Source: JBKDZR01 sp047971485
Lineage (GTDB): Bacteria; Pseudomonadota; Alphaproteobacteria; Rhodobacterales; Rhodobacteraceae
Reading direction: 5' to 3'
NCBI GenBank assembly: GCA_047971485.1
Contig: JBKDZR010000010.1
Location: 25,396 to 89,395 of the forward strand
DNA: 64,000 nt
Below, piece after piece: positions 16,513 through 25,360 of the stretch. The number at the start of each line of letters is the position of its first letter. The first letter of the stretch is position 1. Below the pieces are notes generated by a model, which saw only the letters and a list, made by a program, of their open reading frames with translations, was not told the DNA's origin and did no database searches. The translations under genes were made by a program, and so were the position numbers.

Positions 16513-16535
16513 ATATCATAACATTTTGTTATCAT
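16513..16535. promoter_or_regulatory. Candidate LysR operator, copy 2 (autoregulatory palindrome)
   Basis: ATCATAACA and TGTTATCAT form an inverted repeat with 8 of 9 matching positions around a 3-5 nt centre, immediately upstream of the LysR start and 117 bp from the GMC gene. It is nearly identical to the element at 15192-15214. Confidence 0.65.
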
Positions 16536-16651
16536 ATGGTCCAGCAATGAATTGGACACTTTGGGTCCGCTTTGCCACCCTTTTCTCGTTCGCGGAGGAC
16601 CGACCCGACGGGTCGCGAAGGCGCTCAGGCGTCTGGGGAGGAAGGGCGAAG

Positions 16652-18172
16652 ATGGGATCGGTTGGGACCGAAGTGGTCGTCATTGGCAGTGGATTTGGTG
16701 GTTCGGTGACTGCCGCCCGTCTTGCCGAGGGCGGCGCGAAGGTGACGTTGCTTGAGCGCGGCCCTTGGTGGGATACGGTGCCCACGCGCTCGATGGGGAT
16801 CGCCGACACCACGCCGTTTCCGCGCGGCCTGCGCCTGTTCACCCATTCCTTGCGCTCGTTGTACCATCCGCTGCTGCCTTGGGGGCGTGTCCGGGTGAAT
16901 CGCAAGGGGATGTTCGAAGTCTATTTCTCGCGCGGGATGGAGATCGTCTGTTCCTCGGGCGTGGGCGGGGGCAGCCATGTCTATTCCGCCCTGCATCGGC
17001 GCCCCGCGCGGCCCGACTTTTGGGATGGTCATTGCGATGATCTTGATGAGGCTGCAATGGCACCGCATTACGCCGCGTTTCTTGCGCGGGTTGGGTCGGA
17101 TCGTGCGGGCCCAGACAACACCCCGCCACATACCGCCGCGCAGGTCTATGCCAACCACCCCGATTTCGAACCGGTGGTACCCAAGGACGAGACCCGGGTT
17201 GGTTTTTTGTTTCCGCGCGATCCGTCCAAGCCGCAGTTGGTGCAGACGGAGCATGGCATAAACCGTTGGGAAACGGACTATTCCTCTGGGGATCACGGCT
17301 TTCTTGGTGCGCCGTCCGGGTCGAAATCAAGCATGGATTTTATCTATCTCGCGCCGGCGATGAAACAGGGGCTAGAGGTGCGTGCGCTTAGCGAGGCACG
17401 GGTGATCACGGCCCTTCAGGGGCGGGGCAGACGCCGATTCCGGGTCGATTACCTCGATCACAAGGCCAACCGGCCTGCGTCGATCGAGGCCGATCAGGTT
17501 TTTGTCGGAGCCGGCACGATGAACACGCTGCGGCTGCTTCTCGAAAGCCGTGATCTCCATGGTGGGCTCTCGGGTATGCCGCACCTGGGTCAGCGCTTCA
17601 GCGGCAATGGCGACATCCGCGGATTCTGGGATCTGAACGATCCCGCAGTCAATAACACTGAAGGCATGCCAAGCAAGGGTGGGATCCGCCTGCGCGACCC
17701 GGCGTTGCCCCAGGCCGGGGTTGGACGCAACAACATGCCCAGCGTGAGCGCCTATCCGTTCCCACGCGTTCTGCGCGAGCGGCTGAAACGCGGCATGGTC
17801 GTGAGCTGCATGGGCACCGATGCGATGGATGGCGTGGTCCGCTTCGAGGGACGGCGCTTTCGGGTCCGGTTCGATCCGTCGGGCAGTCCGGTTTATGCGC
17901 AGAATTTCGAGGCAATGCAGCATATTGCACGCCTTTCGGGGCGCAAGATCTACGCCAGCCGTAACCCCTCGACGGTGCATCCGATGGGCGGGGCCTGTCT
18001 TGGCCGGGCCGGGGAAGGTGGCGTTGTTGGTGCCGATGGGATGGTCCATGGTGTGCCTGGCTTGCATGTGGTCGATGCGGCGGCCTTTCCCCTGCCGACG
18101 GCGGCGCCGCCGACGCTGAGTATCGGGGCTTGGGGCGAAAATGTTGCAGCGCGCTTTTTGGCGAAGGGATGA
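16652..18172 (+). CDS. GMC-family FAD-dependent oxidoreductase
   Basis: A 506-residue flavoprotein. The dinucleotide-binding motif is at the N-terminus (VVVIGSGFGGSVTAARLAEG). CSSGVGGGSHVYSALHRRP near residues 100-118 is the usual FAD contact region. The C-terminal parts STVHPMGGACLG and HVVDAAAFPLPTAAPPTLSI match the GMC_oxred_C pattern of cholesterol oxidase-like members. Such enzymes oxidise an alcohol to an aldehyde or ketone with FAD. The start at 16652 follows GGGGAGGAAGG. It heads a run of co-directional genes that includes a complete Liv transporter. The substrate is unknown. Confidence 0.88.
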   Translation: MGSVGTEVVVIGSGFGGSVTAARLAEGGAKVTLLERGPWWDTVPTRSMGIADTTPFPRGLRLFTHSLRSLYHPLLPWGRVRVNRKGMFEVYFSRGMEIVCSSGVGGGSHVYSALHRRPARPDFWDGHCDDLDEAAMAPHYAAFLARVGSDRAGPDNTPPHTAAQVYANHPDFEPVVPKDETRVGFLFPRDPSKPQLVQTEHGINRWETDYSSGDHGFLGAPSGSKSSMDFIYLAPAMKQGLEVRALSEARVITALQGRGRRRFRVDYLDHKANRPASIEADQVFVGAGTMNTLRLLLESRDLHGGLSGMPHLGQRFSGNGDIRGFWDLNDPAVNNTEGMPSKGGIRLRDPALPQAGVGRNNMPSVSAYPFPRVLRERLKRGMVVSCMGTDAMDGVVRFEGRRFRVRFDPSGSPVYAQNFEAMQHIARLSGRKIYASRNPSTVHPMGGACLGRAGEGGVVGADGMVHGVPGLHVVDAAAFPLPTAAPPTLSIGAWGENVAARFLAKG

Positions 18173-18294
18173 TGGTGCAGGTCGATCTGGCTGCCCTGTC
18201 TTCGGTTTTCTTTGCCGAGGGGCTGTCCCAGGTGGCGCGGGGGAGCGCGCGATTCTGAGGAAACACTTGAGAGAGTAGACTGGAGGAGATCTAC

Positions 18295-19464
18295 ATGACG
18301 AAATTTGGACGCAGAACTGTGTTGGCTGGTGCTTCGGCTCTGGCGCTCAGCGTTTCGGCCGGCATGGCGCTGGCCCAGGAAACGATGAACATCGGTGTTG
18401 TCGGTCCGCTTACCGGCGGTGGCGCGGCTTGGGGGCTGGGTATGGCTGGCGGCGCGGAGATCGCCGCAGCCGAGGTCAATGCGCGCGGGGGGCTGAAGGT
18501 GGGTGACACCTCTTATCAGCTTAACATCGTCTCCTATGACGACCAGTACAAGGCCGCCGAGGCGGTAACCGCGATCAACCGGCTGATGGGGCCGGATGAT
18601 GTGCGTTTTGTCTTTGGTCCGATTGGCTCGGCCTCGCTTTTGGCGATCAAGCCACTGACTGAGCGCAACGGCGTCCTGCTGTTCACCGGCGCTTGGGCCG
18701 CGGATGTGCTGAAGGACAGCAATTATATCTTCCGCAGCGGTCCTACGACGCAGGAATTCGCGCCCTCGACCGTGGCTTGGCTCAAGGAATACCGGCCTGA
18801 TGCGACCCGCGTCGCGCTGATCGCAGCCAATGATGAGACAGGCTGGAACAGTCAGCGCATCCAAACCGCAGCCTATGCGGAGGGTGGTTTCGAGGTGGTT
18901 TCGGCCGAGTATTTCGAGCGCAGCCAGACCGATTTCCGCGCCATGCTGACCAAGATGCTTGCGCAGAACCCCGATACGATCGAGCTCGACACCGCGCCGC
19001 CGCGGACCGCGGGTCTGATCATCCGTCAGGCGCGGGAGTTGGGTTATACTGGCGGGTTCACCAAGTTTGGCGGCTATGATGTCGAAGAAATCGTGAAAGC
19101 GGCCGGTGCCGAGAATGCCGAAGGGGTTGTGGGGACGACGATGGCTGCGCCCGACACCGAAACCTGGAAACGACTTGGCGCAGAATTCTCCAAGCTGCAC
19201 AAGGCCGAGATGAACGATTACGTGGTCATGTTCTACGATGCGGCGACCATGTTGTTCTCCGCCATAGAAAGCGCCGGCAGTATCGACAGCGACGAGGTTG
19301 TCGCCGCGCTTGAGGCGAACGTGCCCTTCGAAGGTTCGGTCGGCACGCTGAACTGGGGCGGCGGTGAGGCCTATGGTGTTGATCACCAGATTTATCGTTC
19401 GGTGATCATGGTCGAGATCCAGGACGGCGCGGGCGTCGTTATTGGCGAAGCCGCGCTCGACTGA
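18295..19464 (+). CDS. ABC transporter periplasmic binding protein, branched-chain amino acid/amide type (LivK-like)
   Basis: A 389-residue Peripla_BP_6-type binding protein. The N-terminus MTKFGRRTVLAGASALALSV is a signal peptide with twin arginines, suggesting Tat export. The mature chain opens TMNIGVVGPLTGGGAAWGLG. LivK-like proteins of this length in Rhodobacterales bind many compounds besides amino acids, including aromatic acids and amides, so the ligand is not given by family. GGAGGAG precedes the start. The permease and ATPase genes follow without gaps. Confidence 0.9.
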   Translation: MTKFGRRTVLAGASALALSVSAGMALAQETMNIGVVGPLTGGGAAWGLGMAGGAEIAAAEVNARGGLKVGDTSYQLNIVSYDDQYKAAEAVTAINRLMGPDDVRFVFGPIGSASLLAIKPLTERNGVLLFTGAWAADVLKDSNYIFRSGPTTQEFAPSTVAWLKEYRPDATRVALIAANDETGWNSQRIQTAAYAEGGFEVVSAEYFERSQTDFRAMLTKMLAQNPDTIELDTAPPRTAGLIIRQARELGYTGGFTKFGGYDVEEIVKAAGAENAEGVVGTTMAAPDTETWKRLGAEFSKLHKAEMNDYVVMFYDAATMLFSAIESAGSIDSDEVVAALEANVPFEGSVGTLNWGGGEAYGVDHQIYRSVIMVEIQDGAGVVIGEAALD

Positions 19465-19486
19465 GCGGCACAAACGGTACAAGCAC

Positions 19487-20335
19487 ATGTTCCAGCAATT
19501 TCTTGTCGTCGCCGGAATGTCGTCTGCCACCTACATGCTGACGGCCCTCGGGTTCACACTGATCTTCGGCATCATGCGCGTGGTCAACTTCGCCCATGGC
19601 GAGTTCCTGCTGGTCGGTGCATATACCGTCTTCGTCGCGCAACACGACCTTGGGTTAAGCTACGGCCTGGCCCTTCCTCTGGCGGCGCTTGTCGCCGGAG
19701 GACTTGGCGTTCTATCCGAACGCTTCCTGTTTCAGCGGTTCCTCGGCGATGAGACCGGGGGCATGATCGTCGCCCTGGCGCTTGCGATCACCATCAAGGG
19801 GGCTGTGACAATCGTCTGGGGCGTCGACAGCCAGCCGATTGACCGGCCTTTTTCTGGTTCCTTTGAGATCGGAGGCACCTTCATCCCGAAGGACCAGCTC
19901 TTTGCTGCAGGGGTTGCGTTGGTGCTGGTGGTCGCGACCTGGTGGTTGCTCAAGCACACCAGGCTGGGGTTGGCGATGCGCATGGTGGCGCAATCCTCTG
20001 AGGTGGCCCGGCTGCAAGGGGTTACCCCGTGGAAAACCTTTCCTGTCGCCTTCGCCATCGGCGCGGCACTGGCGGGGCTTGCGGGCGCGCTCGCTGCGCC
20101 GATCTATGGGGCCGAACCCAACATGGGGGACGCTGCGCTGATGAAGGCCTTCATCGTTGTGGTGTTGGGCGGGCTTGGCTCGATTCCGGGGGCGATCCTT
20201 GCCTCGGTGCTGCTTGCGACCACCGAGGCCGGCCTTTCGATCCTGTTCAATCCGACCATCGCTGCGCTGGTGTCATTCCTTGCGGTGATTGGGGTCCTGC
20301 TGGTGCGCCCGGCGGGCATTCTGGGGCGCTCGTGA
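19487..20335 (+). CDS. livH: Branched-chain-type ABC transporter permease (LivH-like)
   Basis: A 282-residue permease with about eight hydrophobic helices and the LivH phrases TALGFTLIFGIMRVVNFAHG and GEFLLVGAY near residues 15-45, plus MRMVAQSSEVARLQGV near 165-180. The ATG at 19487 gives the normal N-terminus MFQQFLVVAG. The stop shares a base with the livM start (TGATG at 20333-20337). It forms the inner-membrane channel with LivM. Confidence 0.93.
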   Translation: MFQQFLVVAGMSSATYMLTALGFTLIFGIMRVVNFAHGEFLLVGAYTVFVAQHDLGLSYGLALPLAALVAGGLGVLSERFLFQRFLGDETGGMIVALALAITIKGAVTIVWGVDSQPIDRPFSGSFEIGGTFIPKDQLFAAGVALVLVVATWWLLKHTRLGLAMRMVAQSSEVARLQGVTPWKTFPVAFAIGAALAGLAGALAAPIYGAEPNMGDAALMKAFIVVVLGGLGSIPGAILASVLLATTEAGLSILFNPTIAALVSFLAVIGVLLVRPAGILGRS

Positions 20336-21252
20336 TGCGGTATGCCACTCTCATCCTGACCTTTCTGGTCATTGCTCTGGCGCTCTGGCCTTTTTTTGCC
20401 GGCGATCGTTTCACCTGGCATATCGCCATTCTTATCGGCATTGAGGCGCTTCTGGCGCTGAGCCTGCACCTGATGCTGCGGATCGGTCAGCTTTCGCTTG
20501 CCCAGGCCGGGTTCATGGGCATGGGGGCCTATGCTTCGGCGCTGCTGACCAAGGACCTGGGTGTTCCCTTCCTTGCAGGGATTGGCGCTGCTGTGCTGAT
20601 CCCCGCAGCGTTCGCCTGGGTGATCGGGGCAGTGATCCTCAAGGTGCGCGGCGTCCATTTTGCCCTGCTTACCTTTGTCATGGGCGAAGCCATCGTGCTG
20701 GTCTTCGTCGAATTTGTCGTGCCCTTTGGCGGCAACAACGGGGTGATGAGCATCCCCCCCGCCGCGATCTTCGGTTTCGATCTGCAAAGCCGCGAGAGCT
20801 TTTATCTTCTCGTGCTGGCGGTGGTTGGCCTTGCGCTCCTGGCGATGCGGGCCATGCTGCACGGCCAGCCCGGACAGGTGTTGCGTGGGCTTGATCGCAA
20901 CGAACCGCTGGTGCAGTCGCTCGGCGTCGATGCGCTGGCCTGGAGGCGGTTTGTCTTCGCTGTCAGCGCGGGCATCGCCGGGGCGTCGGGATGTCTCTAT
21001 GCCCATTACCTCAACTATATCTCGCCCGAGGCCTTCAACATCTCGACGACCATTGATGCTCTGGTGATGAACGTGGTGGGCGGTGTGGGCCTGGTGACCG
21101 GACCGATCATCGGGGCCATCGTTCTGGTGCCGTTGCCGGAACTGTTCCGGTCCTTGGTCGCCTGGCAGGAGTTTCTCTACGGGCTGTCACTGCTCTTGTT
21201 GATGCTGTTCATGCCGAAAGGGCTGACTGGCTTGCTGAGGAGACGCAAATGA
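20335..21252 (+). CDS. livM: Branched-chain-type ABC transporter permease (LivM-like)
   Basis: A 305-residue permease. LivM features are LALSLHLMLRIGQLSLAQAG then FMGMGAYASALLTKDLG (about residues 40-78), the coupling region GLDRNEPLVQSLGVDALAWR and VVGGVGLVTGPIIGAIVLVP near the C-terminus. It is translationally coupled to livH upstream and overlaps livG downstream by four bases (ATGA at 21249-21252). It works with LivH in substrate passage. Confidence 0.93.
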   Translation: MRYATLILTFLVIALALWPFFAGDRFTWHIAILIGIEALLALSLHLMLRIGQLSLAQAGFMGMGAYASALLTKDLGVPFLAGIGAAVLIPAAFAWVIGAVILKVRGVHFALLTFVMGEAIVLVFVEFVVPFGGNNGVMSIPPAAIFGFDLQSRESFYLLVLAVVGLALLAMRAMLHGQPGQVLRGLDRNEPLVQSLGVDALAWRRFVFAVSAGIAGASGCLYAHYLNYISPEAFNISTTIDALVMNVVGGVGLVTGPIIGAIVLVPLPELFRSLVAWQEFLYGLSLLLLMLFMPKGLTGLLRRRK

Positions 21253-22025
21253 CCGTCGCACAGCTGGAACTTCGCAATGTATCGCGCAATTTCGGCGGGA
21301 TCCGGGCGGTGGAAGACGTGTCCTTCTCTGTCGAGCCGGGCAAGATCATGGGCCTGGTCGGGCCGAATGGGGCAGGCAAGACCACATTGTTCAACCTGAT
21401 CACTGGCGGTTTGCCGGCCTCGTCCGGCAGTATCCATTTCGGCGGCAAGTCGATCTCGGGTTGGGGGCCGGGGCGGGTCGCCGAGGCCGGGCTCGTTCGC
21501 AGCTTTCAGGCGGCGATGACGTTGCCCGAGCTTACCGTTCGCGGACACCTGGAACAGGCGGTTCTTTTGCACCGGGCGGGTACGCCGGCACGGATGTTTT
21601 TTGGCGGCCACCTGCGCCATGCCCGGCGTGAGGCTGCCACCATCGCCGAAGAGGTCCTGGATTTCACCGGCATGGCCGCCAATGCGGACGATATTGCCGC
21701 TGATCTGCCCTATGGGCTGCAGAAGATCCTCGGCGTCGCCATGGCGATCGCCACCGGCCCGAAGATGTTGCTTGCCGATGAGCCGGCGGCTGGGCTCAAC
21801 GGCGCCGAGACCGCGCGGATGGAGGCACTGTTCCGTGCTGTTCATGCCGAGCGTGGGATCTCGCTGGTGGTGATCGAACATGACCTGCCGATGGTCATGC
21901 GCCTGTGTGATCGGATCATTGCACTGGCGCAGGGACGGCTGATCGCTGACGGTACCCCGGCTGAGGTGCGCCATTCGCCGGCCTTCGTCGAGGCTTATCT
22001 GGGGAGTGCCGACGATGCGGCTTGA
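21249..22025 (+). CDS. livG: ABC transporter ATP-binding protein (LivG-like)
   Basis: A 258-residue ATPase. Walker A is GPNGAGKTTLFN (about residues 37-48). Walker B is KMLLADEPAAG, and HDLPMVMRLCDRIIAL holds the switch His. The usual LSGGE signature is replaced by DLPYGLQKILGVAMA, a Tyr-Gly version common among LivG-type ATPases. It overlaps the livF gene by 11 bases. Confidence 0.92.
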   Translation: MTVAQLELRNVSRNFGGIRAVEDVSFSVEPGKIMGLVGPNGAGKTTLFNLITGGLPASSGSIHFGGKSISGWGPGRVAEAGLVRSFQAAMTLPELTVRGHLEQAVLLHRAGTPARMFFGGHLRHARREAATIAEEVLDFTGMAANADDIAADLPYGLQKILGVAMAIATGPKMLLADEPAAGLNGAETARMEALFRAVHAERGISLVVIEHDLPMVMRLCDRIIALAQGRLIADGTPAEVRHSPAFVEAYLGSADDAA

Positions 22026-22740
22026 ACTGGATGACATTTTGGTGCGCTACGGCGCGATCCAGGCAGTGCGCGGGGTATCACTGACGGTCGAGAGTGGCAG
22101 CGTCGCGGCGATCCTCGGTGCAAACGGTGCGGGCAAGTCGACTATCATGGGGGCAATCACCGGGCTGGTGCCGCTTGCGGGTGGACGGATCGTTCTTGAC
22201 GGGCGCGACATCAGTGCGTTGCCCTCTGAGCAACGGGTGCGTGCGGGTGTTGCGCTGTCGCCCGAGGGCCGACGGTTGTTTCCTGACATGACGGTCCACG
22301 ACAACCTGATGTCGGGGGCCTATCTCAGGCGTGACAAACTGGCGGTACGCCGGGACCTCGATATGGTCCACGGGCTGTTCCCCCGGCTCACCGAGCGCGA
22401 ACAAAGCCTGGGGCGCAACCTTTCGGGCGGCGAGCAGCAAATGGTGGCGATCGGTCGTGCGTTGATGGCGGCCCCGCGGCTTCTGCTGCTTGATGAGCCC
22501 TCGCTCGGGCTGGCGCCGGCGGTCATTCACATCATGGCGGGTGCGATCCGCAAGATCGCTGAGACCGGTGTGACGGTGTTGCTTGTCGAACAGAATTCGC
22601 ACCTTGCGTTATCGTTGTCGCAGACCGGGCATGTGCTTGAGACAGGGCGGCTCGTGCGTTCGGCGCCGGCGGTGGAACTGTTGCAGGACGAAGAACTGAA
22701 GCGGGCCTATCTCGGTGACGACCCGTTGGCGGTGAAGTGA
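22015..22740 (+). CDS. livF: ABC transporter ATP-binding protein (LivF-like)
   Basis: A 241-residue ATPase with Walker A GANGAGKSTIMGAI, signature LSGGEQQMVAIGRAL and Walker B LLLLDEPSLGLAP. The start ATG at 22015 lies inside the end of livG. As the second nucleotide-binding subunit it completes a five-gene transporter (K-H-M-G-F). The GST gene follows after 13 bases, so the operon continues into catabolic genes. Confidence 0.93.
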   Translation: MRLELDDILVRYGAIQAVRGVSLTVESGSVAAILGANGAGKSTIMGAITGLVPLAGGRIVLDGRDISALPSEQRVRAGVALSPEGRRLFPDMTVHDNLMSGAYLRRDKLAVRRDLDMVHGLFPRLTEREQSLGRNLSGGEQQMVAIGRALMAAPRLLLLDEPSLGLAPAVIHIMAGAIRKIAETGVTVLLVEQNSHLALSLSQTGHVLETGRLVRSAPAVELLQDEELKRAYLGDDPLAVK

Positions 22741-22753
22741 AGGAGATTGACCG

Positions 22754-23368
22754 ATGAAACTCTATCAAATGCCCGCCTCGCCCTATGTGCGTAAAGTATT
22801 GATCACAGCGATCGAGCTTGGGCTGGAGGATCAGATCGAGCGGATTGCGGCCAAGCCCCATCCGATCCAGCGCAACATGGATCTGGTGGCGTTGAACCCG
22901 TTGGGCCAGATACCCACATTGCGCCTGAACGACGGCGAGATCCTGTCGGACAGCCGGGTGATCTGCGAATATTTCGCCGCTCAGGTGTCGGACCAGACGA
23001 TCTTCCCCGAGGGGCCGCGCCGCTGGCAGGCGCTTACCGAGCAATCTGTCTGCGACGGGCTGCTCGCTGCCTGCCTGTCAATCCGTTATGAACGCAGCAC
23101 AAGGTCTGAAGCGCAGCAATCGGCCGATTGGATTGGTGGGCAGCTGTTGCGGATCGAGACCGTGCTCGACATGCTCGAAACACGTTGGCATAGCCCGCCC
23201 GAAGGGTTTGACATTGGCCATATTTCGGTGGCCTGCGCGCTGGGATACCTCGCTTTCCGCTTCCCCGAGATCGAGATTGCGCCGCGTTGGCCGGCGCTTG
23301 CACGCTGGGGCGCGGCGGTGGCCGGACGCCTCTCGGTTCTGGTCACGGCTCCCACGGAGGGACAGTAA
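22754..23368 (+). CDS. Glutathione S-transferase family protein
   Basis: A 204-residue GST. The N-terminal thioredoxin-like domain reads MKLYQMPASPYVRKVLITAI, with Ser/Tyr candidates for glutathione activation, then LNPLGQIPTL and the glutathione-gripping SRVICEYF. The all-helical domain begins near residue 85. It may conjugate or isomerise an intermediate of the surrounding pathway. The stop overlaps the next start (TAATG at 23366-23370), showing tight coupling with the sulfurtransferase. The reaction is not predictable from sequence alone. Confidence 0.85.
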   Translation: MKLYQMPASPYVRKVLITAIELGLEDQIERIAAKPHPIQRNMDLVALNPLGQIPTLRLNDGEILSDSRVICEYFAAQVSDQTIFPEGPRRWQALTEQSVCDGLLAACLSIRYERSTRSEAQQSADWIGGQLLRIETVLDMLETRWHSPPEGFDIGHISVACALGYLAFRFPEIEIAPRWPALARWGAAVAGRLSVLVTAPTEGQ

Positions 23369-24246
23369 TGACCGGTCTTACGTCGCTGTGCAGCCGTGAA
23401 TGGTTAGAGGCGCATCTCGGTGCCCCGAACCTGCGGATTTTCGACTGCAGCGTCGAGATGCAGCCACAGCCGGTTGGCAAGTCGCTGCTCGTCAGCGGGC
23501 GTGACGACTGGGCCCGTGCGCATATTCCCGGCGCGCGGTTCCTGTCGATGCCTGACGATCTCTCTTCGCCCGGGCCGACTATGCCCTACGGCTTGCCGGA
23601 TGCGGACCGAGTGCAGGGGGTGCTGCGCCGCGAGGGGGTGCGTGACGATGACGTGATCGTGCTTTACGGCAAAGGCTATCCCGGGCCGGTGGTGCGGGCC
23701 TGGTGGGTGCTGATCGCCTCGGGCGCGCGCGATGTGCGGATCATTGACGGTGGCCTCGAAGGATGGTGTGCGGCCGGGTTGCCGCTTACCGCTAAGGATG
23801 CTTCCTGGCCGGAGGGTGATTTCACTGCCAGGCCCGTCGCGAAACTGCGGGCAGATGCCGCCGAAGTCGCCGCTGCGATTGACGATCCGGGTATCGCGCT
23901 GGTCAACGCGCTTTCGCCGGAGCAATTCACTGGCGAGGGTGGGGCGCATTACGGCCGTCCTGGGCGCATTCCCGGCAGTGTGAGCGTGCCGTTCCGTGCC
24001 CTCATGCATCCCGATGGGGCGTGGTTTCGCAGCCCCGAAGAGATCACTGATATTTTTGACCGCGCCGGTGTGTTGGCCTGCCCGCGGATCATCAGCTATT
24101 GCGGCGGCGGCATCGCTGCCAGCGGCACCACCTTTGCGCTGCATCTGATCGGTCGGCGGGACGCGGCTCTCTACGATGGGTCGCTGATCGACTGGTCCGC
24201 TGACCCGAGCCGGCCGATGGTGATAGGTACCGAGGGTCCGGTCTGA
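23368..24246 (+). CDS. Thiosulfate/3-mercaptopyruvate sulfurtransferase (two rhodanese domains)
   Basis: A 292-residue protein with two rhodanese domains. The first includes RIFDCSVEM and DWARAHIPGARFLSM. The second carries the active loop ISYCGGGIAASGTTFALHL with the catalytic Cys at about residue 248. These enzymes move a sulfane sulfur from thiosulfate or 3-mercaptopyruvate to an acceptor. Placement directly behind a GST suggests that a glutathione or cysteine thio-adduct may be processed here (inference). Confidence 0.85.
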   Translation: MTGLTSLCSREWLEAHLGAPNLRIFDCSVEMQPQPVGKSLLVSGRDDWARAHIPGARFLSMPDDLSSPGPTMPYGLPDADRVQGVLRREGVRDDDVIVLYGKGYPGPVVRAWWVLIASGARDVRIIDGGLEGWCAAGLPLTAKDASWPEGDFTARPVAKLRADAAEVAAAIDDPGIALVNALSPEQFTGEGGAHYGRPGRIPGSVSVPFRALMHPDGAWFRSPEEITDIFDRAGVLACPRIISYCGGGIAASGTTFALHLIGRRDAALYDGSLIDWSADPSRPMVIGTEGPV

Positions 24247-24339
24247 CGGCCCCAGTCAGATGCAGGTGGCCGTGAGGGCCGCCACGGCAGCAGGATGAAA
24301 TAGGGACACGCAGCGCAGTCAAGCGCGAAGGAGACAACC

Positions 24340-25221
24340 ATGCATCACGATCATTCGCATTGGGACTTCAACCGGGCGCTGGGGGCCGGGGTGCACCTGA
24401 ACGCTGAAAAGATGCTTGCGGCCTTGTCTCTGGTATCCGAGGGCCAAATTCATGATATCAGCCGCGAGATCTTTGTCGGCGCACCCTGTATCCCTCCAAA
24501 CCAGACCCCGTTCCTGATGTCGATCTTTGCGGGCTGGCGCGAGACCATCGCCCGCCGGCGCAAGGCCGGCTTCACCAACGAGATGGGGACCAACCTCGAA
24601 CGGGTGGGCATGACGATGCATGTCGGCACTCATGTCGATGCGCTTGGGCATGTGACCATTGGTGGACGCATGTTTGGTGGTCGCGTGGCCGAGGACGAGG
24701 TGACCAGCGCCGGGCTTGAAACGTTGGGGGCCGAGCATATTCCGCCGATGATCACCCGGGGGCTTTTGTTCGACGTCGGCGGTGCCGAGGGGCTTTCGGC
24801 GGGGGCGGTTGTCGGGGTTGAAGATCTGGAACGGGCTGCAGCACGGGGCGGGTTCTCGGTCGAAAAGGGCGACGTGGCGCTGATCCGTACCGGCTGGGGG
24901 CGGTACTACGAGACCGATAATGCGCGCTATCTGGCGGGCGAACCAGGCATTGACGTGGCGGGTGCGCAATGGCTGATCGACCGGGGCGTGGTGGCGATCG
25001 GCGCTGACAACATGGCGGTCGAGGTGCTGCCCAACCCGGACCCGTCGGTGGTGATGCCGGTGCATCAGCTTGCGCTGGCGGAACATGGCGTCTACCTGAT
25101 CGAGAACCTCTATCTGGAGGATGCGGTGCGCGCCGGGCTGGGAGTTTCCTGTTTCGTGATGCTTGCCACCCGTTATCGGGGCGCGACCGGTGCACCAGTG
25201 CGTCCGGTTTTGCTGCGCTGA
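24340..25221 (+). CDS. Cyclase-family metal-dependent hydrolase (kynurenine formamidase-like)
   Basis: A 293-residue member of the cyclase family (PF04199 type). The metal motif HVGTHVDALGH is present near residue 93-103, followed by a conserved RGLLFDVG. Known members hydrolyse N-formylkynurenine, isatin or other cyclic and amide bonds; substrate choice varies widely. The ribosome binding site is GAAGGAG. It ends the GMC-Liv-GST-sulfurtransferase run and probably cleaves an amide, lactone or imide intermediate. Confidence 0.82.
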   Translation: MHHDHSHWDFNRALGAGVHLNAEKMLAALSLVSEGQIHDISREIFVGAPCIPPNQTPFLMSIFAGWRETIARRRKAGFTNEMGTNLERVGMTMHVGTHVDALGHVTIGGRMFGGRVAEDEVTSAGLETLGAEHIPPMITRGLLFDVGGAEGLSAGAVVGVEDLERAAARGGFSVEKGDVALIRTGWGRYYETDNARYLAGEPGIDVAGAQWLIDRGVVAIGADNMAVEVLPNPDPSVVMPVHQLALAEHGVYLIENLYLEDAVRAGLGVSCFVMLATRYRGATGAPVRPVLLR

Positions 25222-25325
25222 GCGGGGGACACCGACGTCAAGCCGATCCTGGGGGTGTGACGCGGCGAAATTGGGTAGTGTCTCAGTACCAAGGTCTTTG
25301 CCCCGGTACAAAAGGGTTGATCCAG

Positions 25326-25342
25326 AAGGCCGACGGGGCCTT
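25326..25342 (-). terminator. Possible hairpin terminator after the aminotransferase gene
   Basis: AAGGCC (25326-25331) and GGCCTT (25337-25342) can pair with a 5-nt loop just downstream of the minus-strand aminotransferase stop. There is no long T-run, so confidence is low. The rest of 25222-25360 holds no gene. Confidence 0.35.
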
Positions 25343-25360
25343 GCCCCCACCTGCTTGGTG

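Noticed and set aside
25222..25325. Possible insertion-sequence end with a GTACC/GGTAC pair (25286-25309)
   Set aside because: No transposase remnant or target duplication was found next to it; the repeat is short and the spacing does not match the TetR operator.
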